This document shows, piece by piece, positions 15,069 through 21,387 of a stretch of 21,387 bases of DNA. Made by a program: the position numbers and the translations under genes. The first letter of the stretch is position 1. Every line of letters starts with the position of its first letter. The notes beneath the pieces are model-generated. The model was not told where the DNA came from, ran no database searches, and saw nothing but the letters and a program-made list of their open reading frames with translations. The stretch is from an uncultured Treponema sp. (lineage in GTDB: Bacteria > Spirochaetota > Spirochaetia > Treponematales > Treponemataceae), in contig CALINC010000105.1 in NCBI GenBank assembly GCA_938045195.1, positions 1 to 21,387 of the forward strand, written 5' to 3'.

Positions 15069-15617
15069 ATGAAAATTACAAAAGATACAACAGTCAGTTT
15101 GGAATACACGCTGAAAGACGATACCGGCGAAATCCTTGATTCGTCGGATGTTATGGGTCCGTTGGAATATATACACGGATATAATATGATTATTGAGGGG
15201 CTTGAAAAAGCCCTTGAAGGCAGAGAAGCCGGCGATGAATTTAAGAAAACGGTACCCCCCGAAGAGGGCTACGGTGAGGTTTTTGAAGATTTAATCGTAG
15301 AGACAAACCGCTCACAATTCCCGCCCGATACGGCTCTTGAAGTCGGAATGGAATTTGAAGCGGGTGAGGGGACTCATGCGCGAAGTGTGCGCATAACAAA
15401 AATTGACGGCGACACAATCACAATTGACGCAAATCATCCGCTTGCAGGAGAATCGCTTCACTTTGAAGTAAAAATTCTATCCGTTAAAAAAACGACCGAA
15501 GAAGAACTGCAAGCTCTCGTACAAATGATGTCTGAACATTCATGCGGATGCGGTTGTGATTGCGGACACGGCCACGAAGAGCAGTCATGCGGATGCGGTT
15601 GTTCGGGCTGTCACTAA
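15069..15617 (+). CDS. slyD: SlyD, FKBP-type peptidyl-prolyl isomerase with metal-binding tail
   Basis: The protein has 182 residues and is cytoplasmic. The FKBP core is clear (KDTTVSLEYTLKDDTGEILDSS, PLEYIHGYNMIIEGLEKALEG, VPPEEGYGEV). The inserted flap that gives SlyD chaperone activity follows (DTALEVGMEFEAG through DANHPLAGESLHFEVKI). The last 26 or so residues are a Cys/His tail with eight Cys and four His (SCGCGC twice, CGHGH between). This is the SlyD metal-binding region, known in other bacteria to hold nickel or zinc for metalloenzyme maturation. The two SCGCGC blocks are encoded by an exact 18-bp repeat. It sits close to the tro metal-uptake operon, on the other strand. No ribosome-binding site is seen. 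Confidence 0.92.
   Translation: MKITKDTTVSLEYTLKDDTGEILDSSDVMGPLEYIHGYNMIIEGLEKALEGREAGDEFKKTVPPEEGYGEVFEDLIVETNRSQFPPDTALEVGMEFEAGEGTHARSVRITKIDGDTITIDANHPLAGESLHFEVKILSVKKTTEEELQALVQMMSEHSCGCGCDCGHGHEEQSCGCGCSGCH
15540..15602 (+). repeat. 18-bp direct repeat encoding the SlyD metal tail
   Basis: TCATGCGGATGCGGTTGT occurs exactly at 15540-15557 and 15585-15602, 45 bases apart, so the copies are in the same reading frame. Each encodes the SCGCGC block. The bases are GC-rich compared with the surroundings. Repeat length could change by slippage or recombination. Confidence 0.8.
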
Positions 15618-16651
15618 AACCGAAAGGGGCAGATAAACTGGTTCCGCTTTTCGGCGGTTTTTGTTTTTTTCTTTCGGCAATAGAATTTATGATTCCTAAG
15701 CCTGTTCCGTTTTTTAGAATAGGCTTGGCAAATCTCCCGATTTTATTAGGAATAGATTTTTTTTCTTTTCCGGCGTTTTGTTTTCTCTTGCTGATAAAAG
15801 TTCTGGGACAAGCTCTTGTTTCGGGGACACTTTTTTCTTATATCTCGGTATTTTCCTTATCCGGGACTTTTGCGGCAGGGCTTACAATGTATGCAATGCA
15901 TGGAATTCCGCGTAAAGCAATTTCGTTTATCGGCATAAGTATTGCGGGGGCTTTTGTTTCAAACCTTATACAGATTCTCCTTGCAGTTTTTTTTATCTTC
16001 GGAAAATCGGCATTATATATAGTTCCGCCGGTATTTTTTGCAGGAACCGTTACGGCATTCTTCTTAGGGCTTTTCGCTTACGAATTTTCGCTTAATTCAA
16101 CTTGGTATGAAAATGTTGTAACCGGAAAATTTACATTTGATGATGATTATAACTTGGAGAATAAAAAAAACAAAAACAATAAAACTCTCTTGGGGATTAA
16201 AGAAAATTATTTAAGGTGCGGTTCGGGAATTGTTTTACTGCTGCTTCTTCTTTTTATAGAAGTACAAACCGTAAAAGCGGTACTCTTAGGAGCAAGTTTA
16301 ATCCTTTGCGTTGCAGATAAACAAAGGGTAAACTTTTTAAATCTCATTATAATGTTTGTTGCTGTAGTTCTTTTTAATCTATTTCCACCTGCCGGAAAAA
16401 TAATTTTTGCAATAGACGGCTTTATAGTTACCTCAGATGCTCTTCTGAGAGGAATTGAAAAAGCGGTTATTCTTGAAGGTATGCTTTATATTTCAAAATG
16501 GACGCTTAATGCAGAATTTAATTTTAAAAGTAACTTTGGAAAAAAAATTGCACTTTCAATTAAAGTATTCCGCCGCCTTACTGCATTTTCAGGAGAGATT
16601 AACCCAAAAAAAATTATTCCCACAATCGATTCAATTCTGCTCAGTATATAA
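15599..16651 (+). CDS. Gx-transporter-family (heptaprenyl diphosphate synthase I-like) membrane protein with extra C-terminal domain
   Basis: The first 165 or so residues match the Hpre_diP_synt_I / Gx transporter family: an early helix ending IEFMIPKPVPFFRIGLANLPILLGI, then KVLGQALVSGTLFSYISVFSLSG and GAFVSNLIQILLAVFFIFG. These are small multi-helix membrane proteins resembling ECF-type substrate-binding components; the heptaprenyl synthase name is historical. A polar linker (KNKKNNKT) leads to a second region of about 150 residues with three or four helices and a soluble tail, which I cannot assign. The start is uncertain. ATG codons at 15560, 15587 and 15593 lie inside slyD, TTG 15599 is the nearest upstream usual alternative, and CTG 15638 has AAAGGGG (15623-15629) at ideal spacing. 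It is downstream of slyD and probably co-transcribed. Confidence 0.75.
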   Translation: MFGLSLKPKGADKLVPLFGGFCFFLSAIEFMIPKPVPFFRIGLANLPILLGIDFFSFPAFCFLLLIKVLGQALVSGTLFSYISVFSLSGTFAAGLTMYAMHGIPRKAISFIGISIAGAFVSNLIQILLAVFFIFGKSALYIVPPVFFAGTVTAFFLGLFAYEFSLNSTWYENVVTGKFTFDDDYNLENKKNKNNKTLLGIKENYLRCGSGIVLLLLLLFIEVQTVKAVLLGASLILCVADKQRVNFLNLIIMFVAVVLFNLFPPAGKIIFAIDGFIVTSDALLRGIEKAVILEGMLYISKWTLNAEFNFKSNFGKKIALSIKVFRRLTAFSGEINPKKIIPTIDSILLSI

Positions 16652-16659
16652 AAATACGG

Positions 16660-17325
16660 CTAAATATATTCCACAAATATATTTCGTAAAATATGTGTAG
16701 AACATATATTAACTTTTTCATCAATTATTATTTCAGCCAATCCCGTTTCTTCGTTTTTCTCTTTTACCGTTACAAATGAATTCTGTTTTAAATTTATTTT
16801 TTCATAATAGGCAAATTGTTTTTCCGAACCGGCAAGGCGAATTACTTTACGTCTTTGCCCGCAAGGAATTCCGCTCAACGGAATATCGGTATCGGGATAT
16901 TCAGTTTGATTTTTTTTCGGAATAATTGCACCGTGCGGGTCTCGTTTGGGATGCTCAAGATATGCATCAATCATATCTATCAACTTATCAGAGGCGGCAT
17001 GTTCGATATGCTCGGCTTCATCATGAATATCCTGCATATTCATTTTTAAAGTTTGAAATAAAAAAGCTTCAATTAATCTATGCCGGCGTAAAATATTTAT
17101 TCCGTATTTTTTCCCTTTCACTGTCGGCGAACATCCTGCATGGCTTTTATATTTTATAAAACCGGCTTTTTCCAATTTTTTTACCATAGAGGTTGCGGTA
17201 CCGGGCGTAACGTTCAACAGTTTTGCAATTTCCCCATTTGTAATTACGGAAATATTATTTTGCGATAAATATTTTACAATTGCCTTTAAATAATCTTGAA
17301 CGGCAACTTCGGAAACAAGCGACAT
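16660..17325 (-). CDS. troR: TroR, DtxR/MntR-family metal-dependent repressor, long form with SH3-like domain
   Basis: The protein has 221 residues. A winged helix (about 8-70: ITNGEIAKLLNVTPGTATSMVKKLEKAGFIKY) binds DNA. The dimerisation and metal domain follows (RHRLIEAFLF at 81-90, HDEAEHIEHAASDKL at 101-115). Mapping to DtxR and MntR, Asp11, His82, Glu105, Glu108 and His109 are the likely ligands. Glu105, where DtxR has Cys102, points to an Mn-type site. Residues from about 152 form an SH3-like (FeoA-type) domain. The T. pallidum TroR is only about 153 residues and lacks this domain. It should repress tro when metal-loaded, acting at the palindrome upstream of troA, and it is the last gene of the operon it controls, 19 bases after troD. 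The stop is eight bases from the convergent Gx-transporter gene. Confidence 0.92.
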   Translation of the reverse strand: MSLVSEVAVQDYLKAIVKYLSQNNISVITNGEIAKLLNVTPGTATSMVKKLEKAGFIKYKSHAGCSPTVKGKKYGINILRRHRLIEAFLFQTLKMNMQDIHDEAEHIEHAASDKLIDMIDAYLEHPKRDPHGAIIPKKNQTEYPDTDIPLSGIPCGQRRKVIRLAGSEKQFAYYEKINLKQNSFVTVKEKNEETGLAEIIIDEKVNICSTHILRNIFVEYI

Positions 17326-17344
17326 TATTTCTTAAATACTCCAA

Positions 17345-18445
17345 TTAAATGTGTATCAGTGAATATTCTGCAATTTCTTTTCCTGCGGGAAGCAATATCA
17401 AAAGCCCATTTTCTTTTTTTATATAATGTAGCCTTTCAGCTTCGGCGACAACAATACGTGCCGTTTTTCGGTTCATACTGATATGTTCGGTTAAATGTTC
17501 TTCCCTGCATTCATATTCCATATTATTACAATCTTGGTGATTAAGCAAGTGAACCGTCAACATTTTTGTTAAAAAATTGATTTTTAATTTTCTTTTTTTA
17601 AATTGATGAAAAACAAATCCTCGCTTGGGTGAAAATAAATAGACCAGTGCAAAAATAATTCCCGTCATTGCAGCAATGGCACCGGCAATACTCCCATCAA
17701 TTTTTATAGCAAGAAAAAAGCCTAAAAGCGAGGCAACGCATGAAATTATCACCGAAATAATAAGTGCATATAATAAACTGTTAGTGAGTAAAAGTGCTGC
17801 GGCAGCAGGTGCAATCATAAGAGCGGTAACTAAAACGGCTCCGGCAGAATCAAAAGCCCCTACGCACGTTAAACTTACCGCAAACATTAAACCGTAATGC
17901 AGCTTAGCCGGATTAAACCCAAGCGATTGCGCCAATGACGGATCGAACGTTGTTAATTTTAATTCCTTAAAAAATAAAATTACAAAAATCAAGTCGAAGA
18001 TTAAAATTAAACTCATTTGTACTAAACTTTTAGGCAGAGAATATCCTAATAAATTTATTCTATCAAAAGGTGCAAATGCAATTTCGCCTAGCAAAACAGA
18101 GTCGGTATCTAAGTGAACATTACCGGCATAAAGAGAAACAAGGATTACTCCGAGTGCAAACAAAAAGGGAAAAACCAAACCGATTGCAGCGTCGCTTTTT
18201 ACAAGTTTTGTTTTTTGTAAGAGTTCGGTAAACAAAACGGATGCCATACCTGCGGCAACGGCTCCGGCGAATGGAATAATCGAATTAAAGCTCTTTACAA
18301 TAAAAAAGCCTAAAACAATGCCGGCTAAAATAGAATGACTTATTGCGTCACTCATTAACGACATTTTTCTTAAAACCAAAAATACACCGCAAATTGAACA
18401 TGCCGAAGAGACGATTATTGCAATGATGATAATTTCAATATTCAT
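17345..18445 (-). CDS. troD: TroD, Mn/Zn ABC transporter permease with C-terminal winged-helix-like extension
   Basis: The protein has 366 residues, about the same as T. pallidum TroD. Residues 1-270 are an ABC-3 metal permease with eight or nine helices. Signatures are VLRKMSLMSDAISHSILAGIVLG near the N-terminus and TFDPSLAQSLGF followed by GAVLVTALMIAPAAAALLLTNS. It pairs with TroC as the membrane channel. Residues from about 295 (LLNHQDCNNMEYECREEHLTEH, then NRKTARIVVAEAERLHYI and LLPAGKEIAEYS) look like a DtxR-type winged helix fused to the cytoplasmic end. It could be a metal sensor or a structural add-on. The start has AGGAT seven bases upstream and lies 10 bases after troC. Confidence 0.9.
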   Translation of the reverse strand: MNIEIIIIAIIVSSACSICGVFLVLRKMSLMSDAISHSILAGIVLGFFIVKSFNSIIPFAGAVAAGMASVLFTELLQKTKLVKSDAAIGLVFPFLFALGVILVSLYAGNVHLDTDSVLLGEIAFAPFDRINLLGYSLPKSLVQMSLILIFDLIFVILFFKELKLTTFDPSLAQSLGFNPAKLHYGLMFAVSLTCVGAFDSAGAVLVTALMIAPAAAALLLTNSLLYALIISVIISCVASLLGFFLAIKIDGSIAGAIAAMTGIIFALVYLFSPKRGFVFHQFKKRKLKINFLTKMLTVHLLNHQDCNNMEYECREEHLTEHISMNRKTARIVVAEAERLHYIKKENGLLILLPAGKEIAEYSLIHI

Positions 18446-18455
18446 ATATCAAATC

Positions 18456-19340
18456 CTATAAAAATTTTTTGCGGGAAGCTGCAAGTAAATTTTTAACGAC
18501 ACCGCGGTTTGTCCCAAATAAAATCGACAATACTGCAAAAACCGTTAAAAAACAAACAATAACGGGACCTGTAGGCATTTTTTCTATTTGAGAAGAAATT
18601 ATTGAGCCGCCTATTCCTGAAGCTGCACCGAAAAAAGCAGCAAGAGAACACATCACGCTAAGCCTATTTGTCCATTGCCGAGCTGCTGCGGCAGGTGCTG
18701 TTAAAAGAGCACTCATTAAAATTACGCCCACCGATTGTATCCCGATTACTATTGTTACTACAATTAAGAACGTCAAAATTCCTTCAATTATTTTCGGTGA
18801 AAACCCTATTGAATGGGAAAAATCAATATCAAAAGTGGATACCTTTAGTTCTTTCCAAAAAAGCAAGATAAGAATTATTGAAACAAGCTCAACAAAAAAA
18901 ATAAGCGCAACATCAGTGTGCATAATAGTTGCCGCCTGCCCGAAAATAAATTTATCCAATCCTGCTTTTGCAGCTCCCGGTAATTTTTGAATATATGTTA
19001 AAAGTAAAATTCCGCACCCTAAAAAAACGCCGAGCACGATTGCTTGAGCGGCATCAGCGTCCAGCTTGGAAGTATTAACAATTAAATTGATAAACAGCGC
19101 ACCCAATAAGCCGGAAATTCCCGCTCCCAACAAAAGCGGCAGGCTAATTTTAGAACCTGTAATTAAAAATGCAATTACAATACCGGGTAGAGCTGCATGA
19201 GCTACGGCATCCCCCAGCAAACTTTGCTTTCGCAGAACGGCAAAACTTCCGGCGAAGCCGGAGCCTATACCCAAAAGCATCGTTCCTAAAAACACATTCC
19301 GTAAAGTGTAATCCGAAAAAAAATTAATGATACTATTCAT
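18456..19340 (-). CDS. troC: TroC, Mn/Zn ABC transporter permease
   Basis: The protein has 294 residues, close to the 298 of T. pallidum TroC, and about eight or nine helices. Signatures are AVLRKQSLLGDAVAHAALPGIVIAF, DADAAQAIVLGVFLGCGI, STFDIDFSHSIGFSP and GVILMSALLTAPAAAARQWTN. It forms the inner-membrane channel with TroD, taking metal released by TroA. The start at 19340 has AGGA six bases upstream and overlaps the troB stop by eight bases. The longer open frame to 19427 reads through the end of troB out of frame and lacks a site. Confidence 0.92.
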   Translation of the reverse strand: MNSIINFFSDYTLRNVFLGTMLLGIGSGFAGSFAVLRKQSLLGDAVAHAALPGIVIAFLITGSKISLPLLLGAGISGLLGALFINLIVNTSKLDADAAQAIVLGVFLGCGILLLTYIQKLPGAAKAGLDKFIFGQAATIMHTDVALIFFVELVSIILILLFWKELKVSTFDIDFSHSIGFSPKIIEGILTFLIVVTIVIGIQSVGVILMSALLTAPAAAARQWTNRLSVMCSLAAFFGAASGIGGSIISSQIEKMPTGPVIVCFLTVFAVLSILFGTNRGVVKNLLAASRKKFL

Positions 19341-20103
19341 AATGCGTCCTGTTATATGCTTCCCTGCCCCCATACGTTTTTCGTAAATTTTCCGGAGTGA
19401 AAATTTCTTCAACACTGCCCTCTGCAATTAATCTAATATTTAATAGGAGAACTCTATCGAAATAATCTTTTACAGTTTGCAAGTCATGATGTACAATCAA
19501 AAGCGTTTTGCCGGATTGTTTTAATTCTTTTAAAAGACAGACTATGGCATGTTCGGTTGCGGCATCTACACCTTGAAAAGGTTCGTCCATAAAATAAAGA
19601 TCTGCATTTTGCACCAAAGCTCTTGCAAGAAAAACACGCTGCTGCTGTCCGCCCGAAAGTTCACTTATTTGTCTGTCCGCAAATTCCGTCATACTGACTT
19701 TATCCAAAGCGGAATAGGCAGCTTCTTTTTCAGGCTTGCAGGGTCTTTTTATCCACCCTAATTTTCCGTATGAACCCATTAAAACAACATCAAAAACCGT
19801 TGTCGGGAAATCCCAGTCAACAGAACTGCGCTGCGGAATATAAGCAATACGTTTTCTTTGAGATTGAAATGTTTTGCCGAATACTTTTATTTCTCCTGAT
19901 GCTGCAGGAAGAATTCCCATTATCGCTTTTAGTAATGTCGATTTTCCTGCACCGTTCGGACCGATTATTGCCTCCATTGAGCCCTGCGGAACACAAGCAT
20001 CTATATCCCAGAGTACCGGTTTTTCACGATAAGCAAGCGTTAAATCGGAAACGCAAACCGCAGGAATATTCATATCCTCATGCAAATTATTTTTTTCAAG
20101 CAT
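19333..20103 (-). CDS. troB: TroB, Mn/Zn ABC transporter ATPase
   Basis: The protein has 256 residues and is cytoplasmic. Walker A is GPNGAGKST, the Q-loop is AYIPQRSSVDWDFPTTV, the signature is LSGGQQQRVFLARAL, Walker B is LYFMDEP, and the switch is HHD. It hydrolyses ATP to drive metal import through TroC/TroD. Two ATG codons sit close together. The one at 20109 follows AGGA with no spacer, while 20103 has AGGA at a six-base spacing, so I prefer 20103. It begins a few bases after the troA stop. Confidence 0.95.
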   Translation of the reverse strand: MLEKNNLHEDMNIPAVCVSDLTLAYREKPVLWDIDACVPQGSMEAIIGPNGAGKSTLLKAIMGILPAASGEIKVFGKTFQSQRKRIAYIPQRSSVDWDFPTTVFDVVLMGSYGKLGWIKRPCKPEKEAAYSALDKVSMTEFADRQISELSGGQQQRVFLARALVQNADLYFMDEPFQGVDAATEHAIVCLLKELKQSGKTLLIVHHDLQTVKDYFDRVLLLNIRLIAEGSVEEIFTPENLRKTYGGREAYNRTHYE

Positions 20104-20116
20104 ATTCATTCCTAAA

Positions 20117-21055
20117 TTATTTTTTTAATGCGTTAACAATCGTGTCAATATTGTGCGTCAGCATTCCTATATATGTTCCTTCAAAAGTACCGTCATCACC
20201 CATCGCGTCGGAAAAGAGTTCTCCTCCGATTGCAACATCATAGCCGCGGGCTTTTACTGCCGATTGCAGTGCTTTAACATTTTTTTCGGGAACCGAACTT
20301 TCAATAAAAATTGCAGGCAGTTTCCTTTCTGCAATAAAATCGGCAAGATTTTGAACGTCTTTTGCTCCGGCTTCGGTAACGGTGCTTATCCCTTGAAGTC
20401 CGCGAACTTCAAAGCCGTAAGCCTTGCTGAAATAATTAAACGCATCATGTGCCGTAACTAAAACGCGTTTTTCGGAAGTAAGTTCATTTGCTCTGTTTTT
20501 TATATATTCGTCAAGCATATTTAATTTTTCAATATATGCGTTATAGTTTTTAGTAAACAAATCTTTTTCATCGGGCTTTACTTTACATAAAGATTCATAT
20601 ACGGACTTTACCGAATACTTCCAAAGGCTTACATCAAACCAAACATGAGGGTCAAACTCCGCATCGCCAAACGGAAGCCTGCTGTTATGCGGAATGTTTT
20701 CGGAAACGGCTACAGTTTTTTTTGTAGCAGCCAGTTTTTTTAAAACATCACTCATTTTTGCTTCCAAATGAAGTCCATTGTACAAAATCAAATCAGCAGT
20801 TTCAAGTTTTACAATATCACCTGCGCTTGCTCTGTAAAGATGCGGGTCAACACCTGCACCCATAAGAGCTGTAACTTCAACTTCAGTCCCGCCTATTTCT
20901 TTTGCGGCATCAGCAATCATTCCGACGGTTGCGGTTACTTTAATTTTTTTATTTATCTCCTGTTCCGTTTTTCTGTTTTCATTTTTGGAACAGTTTAAAA
21001 TAAAAATCGGCAGTAACACTGCCGCAATAGTAAAAAATATTTTTTTGTATCTCAT
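20117..21055 (-). CDS. troA: TroA, Mn/Zn/Fe-binding cluster A-I substrate-binding protein
   Basis: The protein has 312 residues. The hydrophobic leader ends FILNCSK; the relaxed spirochaetal lipobox makes Cys22 a likely lipid anchor on the outer face of the inner membrane. Metal ligands correspond to those of the T. pallidum TroA structure (His68, His133, His199, Asp279). Here they are His72 (GVDPHLYR), His137 (FDPHVWFD), His203 (VTAHDAFNYF) and Asp283 (LFSDAMG). The backbone helix between the lobes is the long KDLFTKNYNAYIEKLNMLDE region. It captures Mn, Zn or Fe and delivers it to TroC/D. AAAGGA lies five bases before the ATG. It is the first gene of the operon, downstream of a strong promoter with the presumed TroR operator. 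Confidence 0.96.
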   Translation of the reverse strand: MRYKKIFFTIAAVLLPIFILNCSKNENRKTEQEINKKIKVTATVGMIADAAKEIGGTEVEVTALMGAGVDPHLYRASAGDIVKLETADLILYNGLHLEAKMSDVLKKLAATKKTVAVSENIPHNSRLPFGDAEFDPHVWFDVSLWKYSVKSVYESLCKVKPDEKDLFTKNYNAYIEKLNMLDEYIKNRANELTSEKRVLVTAHDAFNYFSKAYGFEVRGLQGISTVTEAGAKDVQNLADFIAERKLPAIFIESSVPEKNVKALQSAVKARGYDVAIGGELFSDAMGDDGTFEGTYIGMLTHNIDTIVNALKK

Positions 21056-21071
21056 AAAAATCCTTTATAAT

Positions 21072-21089
21072 ATTTTGATATATCAAAAT
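21072..21089 (-). promoter_or_regulatory. Presumed TroR operator: 18-bp perfect palindrome
   Basis: ATTTTGATATATCAAAAT is a perfect 18-bp palindrome located between the -10 and the ribosome-binding site of troA. A second copy of one half (ATTTTGATATA on the minus strand, 21101-21111) overlaps the -10, 22 bp away, about two helical turns. In T. pallidum, TroR is known to bind an inverted repeat next to the tro -10. Confidence 0.75.
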
Positions 21090-21098
21090 TATAATTAT

Positions 21099-21127
21099 AT
21101 TATATCAAAATAAAAACTAAACGTCAA
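21099..21127 (-). promoter_or_regulatory. Promoter of the tro operon
   Basis: On the minus strand: TTGACG (21122-21127), 17 bases, TATAAT (21099-21104). One mismatch from full consensus. Transcription would begin near 21092, just upstream of the palindrome, so a repressor bound there would block it. Confidence 0.75.
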
Positions 21128-21295
21128 TAGCAAAAGTAATATAAAGGTTACATATTTTTCCTAGTCTGCAAAATTATATGGCACTCATCAATTCTGCCGG
21201 AATATCGTCCTTTCTAAGTAACCTTCTATCCAAAAATACCCCCCATTAACACTAATATAAAAACTGTAAATCTTATAATCTACCGGATGTAATTT

Positions 21296-21329
21296 CTGAG
21301 GACCTCTAAAAACCTCAGTTCTTAGAGGT
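21296..21329. repeat. Interlocking inverted repeats in the right-edge intergenic region
   Basis: CTGAGG (21296-21301) pairs with CCTCAG (21313-21318), and ACCTCTAA (21302-21309) pairs with TTAGAGGT (21322-21329). The arms interleave, so only one stem can form at a time in a simple fold. No gene is seen between the tro promoter and the window edge. Confidence 0.45.
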
Positions 21330-21343
21330 TTGCCTTAGATTTA

Positions 21344-21387
21344 ACTTGCGATGTTTTTCGTAAGTCATTGATATATAAGGACTTACG
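21344..21387. repeat. Competing hairpins at the right edge
   Basis: TCGTAAGT (21358-21365) can pair upstream with ACTTGCGA (21344-21351, one G-T pair, six-base loop). The overlapping CGTAAGTC (21359-21366) can pair downstream with GACTTACG (21380-21387, perfect, 13-base loop). The structure may continue past the edge. It could be part of an attenuator, a terminator or a dispersed repeat. Confidence 0.4.

Noticed and set aside
19770..20243. 157-codon plus-strand open frame across the troA-troB junction
   Set aside because: It is antisense to two conserved genes, with composition typical of a reverse shadow and no domain.
1..21387. CRISPR arrays, tRNA/rRNA genes, insertion sequences, integrases
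   Set aside because: No regularly spaced repeats, RNA-gene signatures or transposase/integrase frames were found on either strand.

Overview
The window looks like chromosome from a host-associated treponeme. The clearest sign is a complete troABCD-troR metal-uptake operon in the T. pallidum order. AT-rich base composition, a relaxed spirochaetal lipobox, several treponeme-style unknown membrane proteins and a pair of probable outer-membrane barrels agree with this. I see no rRNA, tRNA, CRISPR array, insertion sequence or phage gene. The genus is an inference; no search was run.

Layout. 1-600: an outward promoter at the left edge and a TetR-type regulator on the minus strand. The regulator is split by a -1 frameshift at a U-UUU-UUA heptamer. 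828-1685: a polytopic membrane protein (+). 1688-2074: a short ParB/CTP-box protein with an amphipathic C-terminal tail (-). 2268-2843: a TlpA-like thioredoxin lipoprotein (-). 2923-4931: two overlapping exported beta-rich proteins (-). 5036-6955: a GH57-type protein whose catalytic residues appear to be replaced, with its own consensus promoter and a hairpin at its start codon (-).

7046-13017: one tightly overlapping minus-strand operon of a DUF212 membrane protein, an unknown 485-residue membrane protein, then rnfC-D-G-E-A. The gene order is that of a classic Rnf operon, but rnfB is absent. RnfC lacks the glycine-rich flavin/nucleotide loop, RnfD lacks the flavinylation motif, RnfG has only a remnant of it, and RnfA and RnfE have lost three of the four expected iron-sulfur cysteines. 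The two ferredoxin clusters of RnfC are intact. This rewired or degenerate Rnf-like complex is the most unusual thing here.

13081-16651: a plus-strand block with an RluA-family pseudouridine synthase, an exported alpha/beta hydrolase, SlyD with a Cys/His-rich metal tail, and a Gx-transporter (heptaprenyl-diphosphate-synthase-I-like) membrane protein with an extra C-terminal domain.

16660-21055: troR, troD, troC, troB and troA on the minus strand, transcribed from a near-consensus promoter. An 18-bp perfect palindrome just downstream of the -10 is the likely TroR operator. TroA binds Mn/Zn/Fe outside the membrane, TroC/D form the channel, TroB powers it, and TroR represses the operon when metal is replete. 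The right edge holds competing inverted repeats and no gene.

Four genes (tetR, the 285-residue membrane protein, rluA, slyD) have promoter-like hexamers placed so that transcription would start at or within a few bases of the ATG, and none has a Shine-Dalgarno sequence. This suggests leaderless mRNAs.
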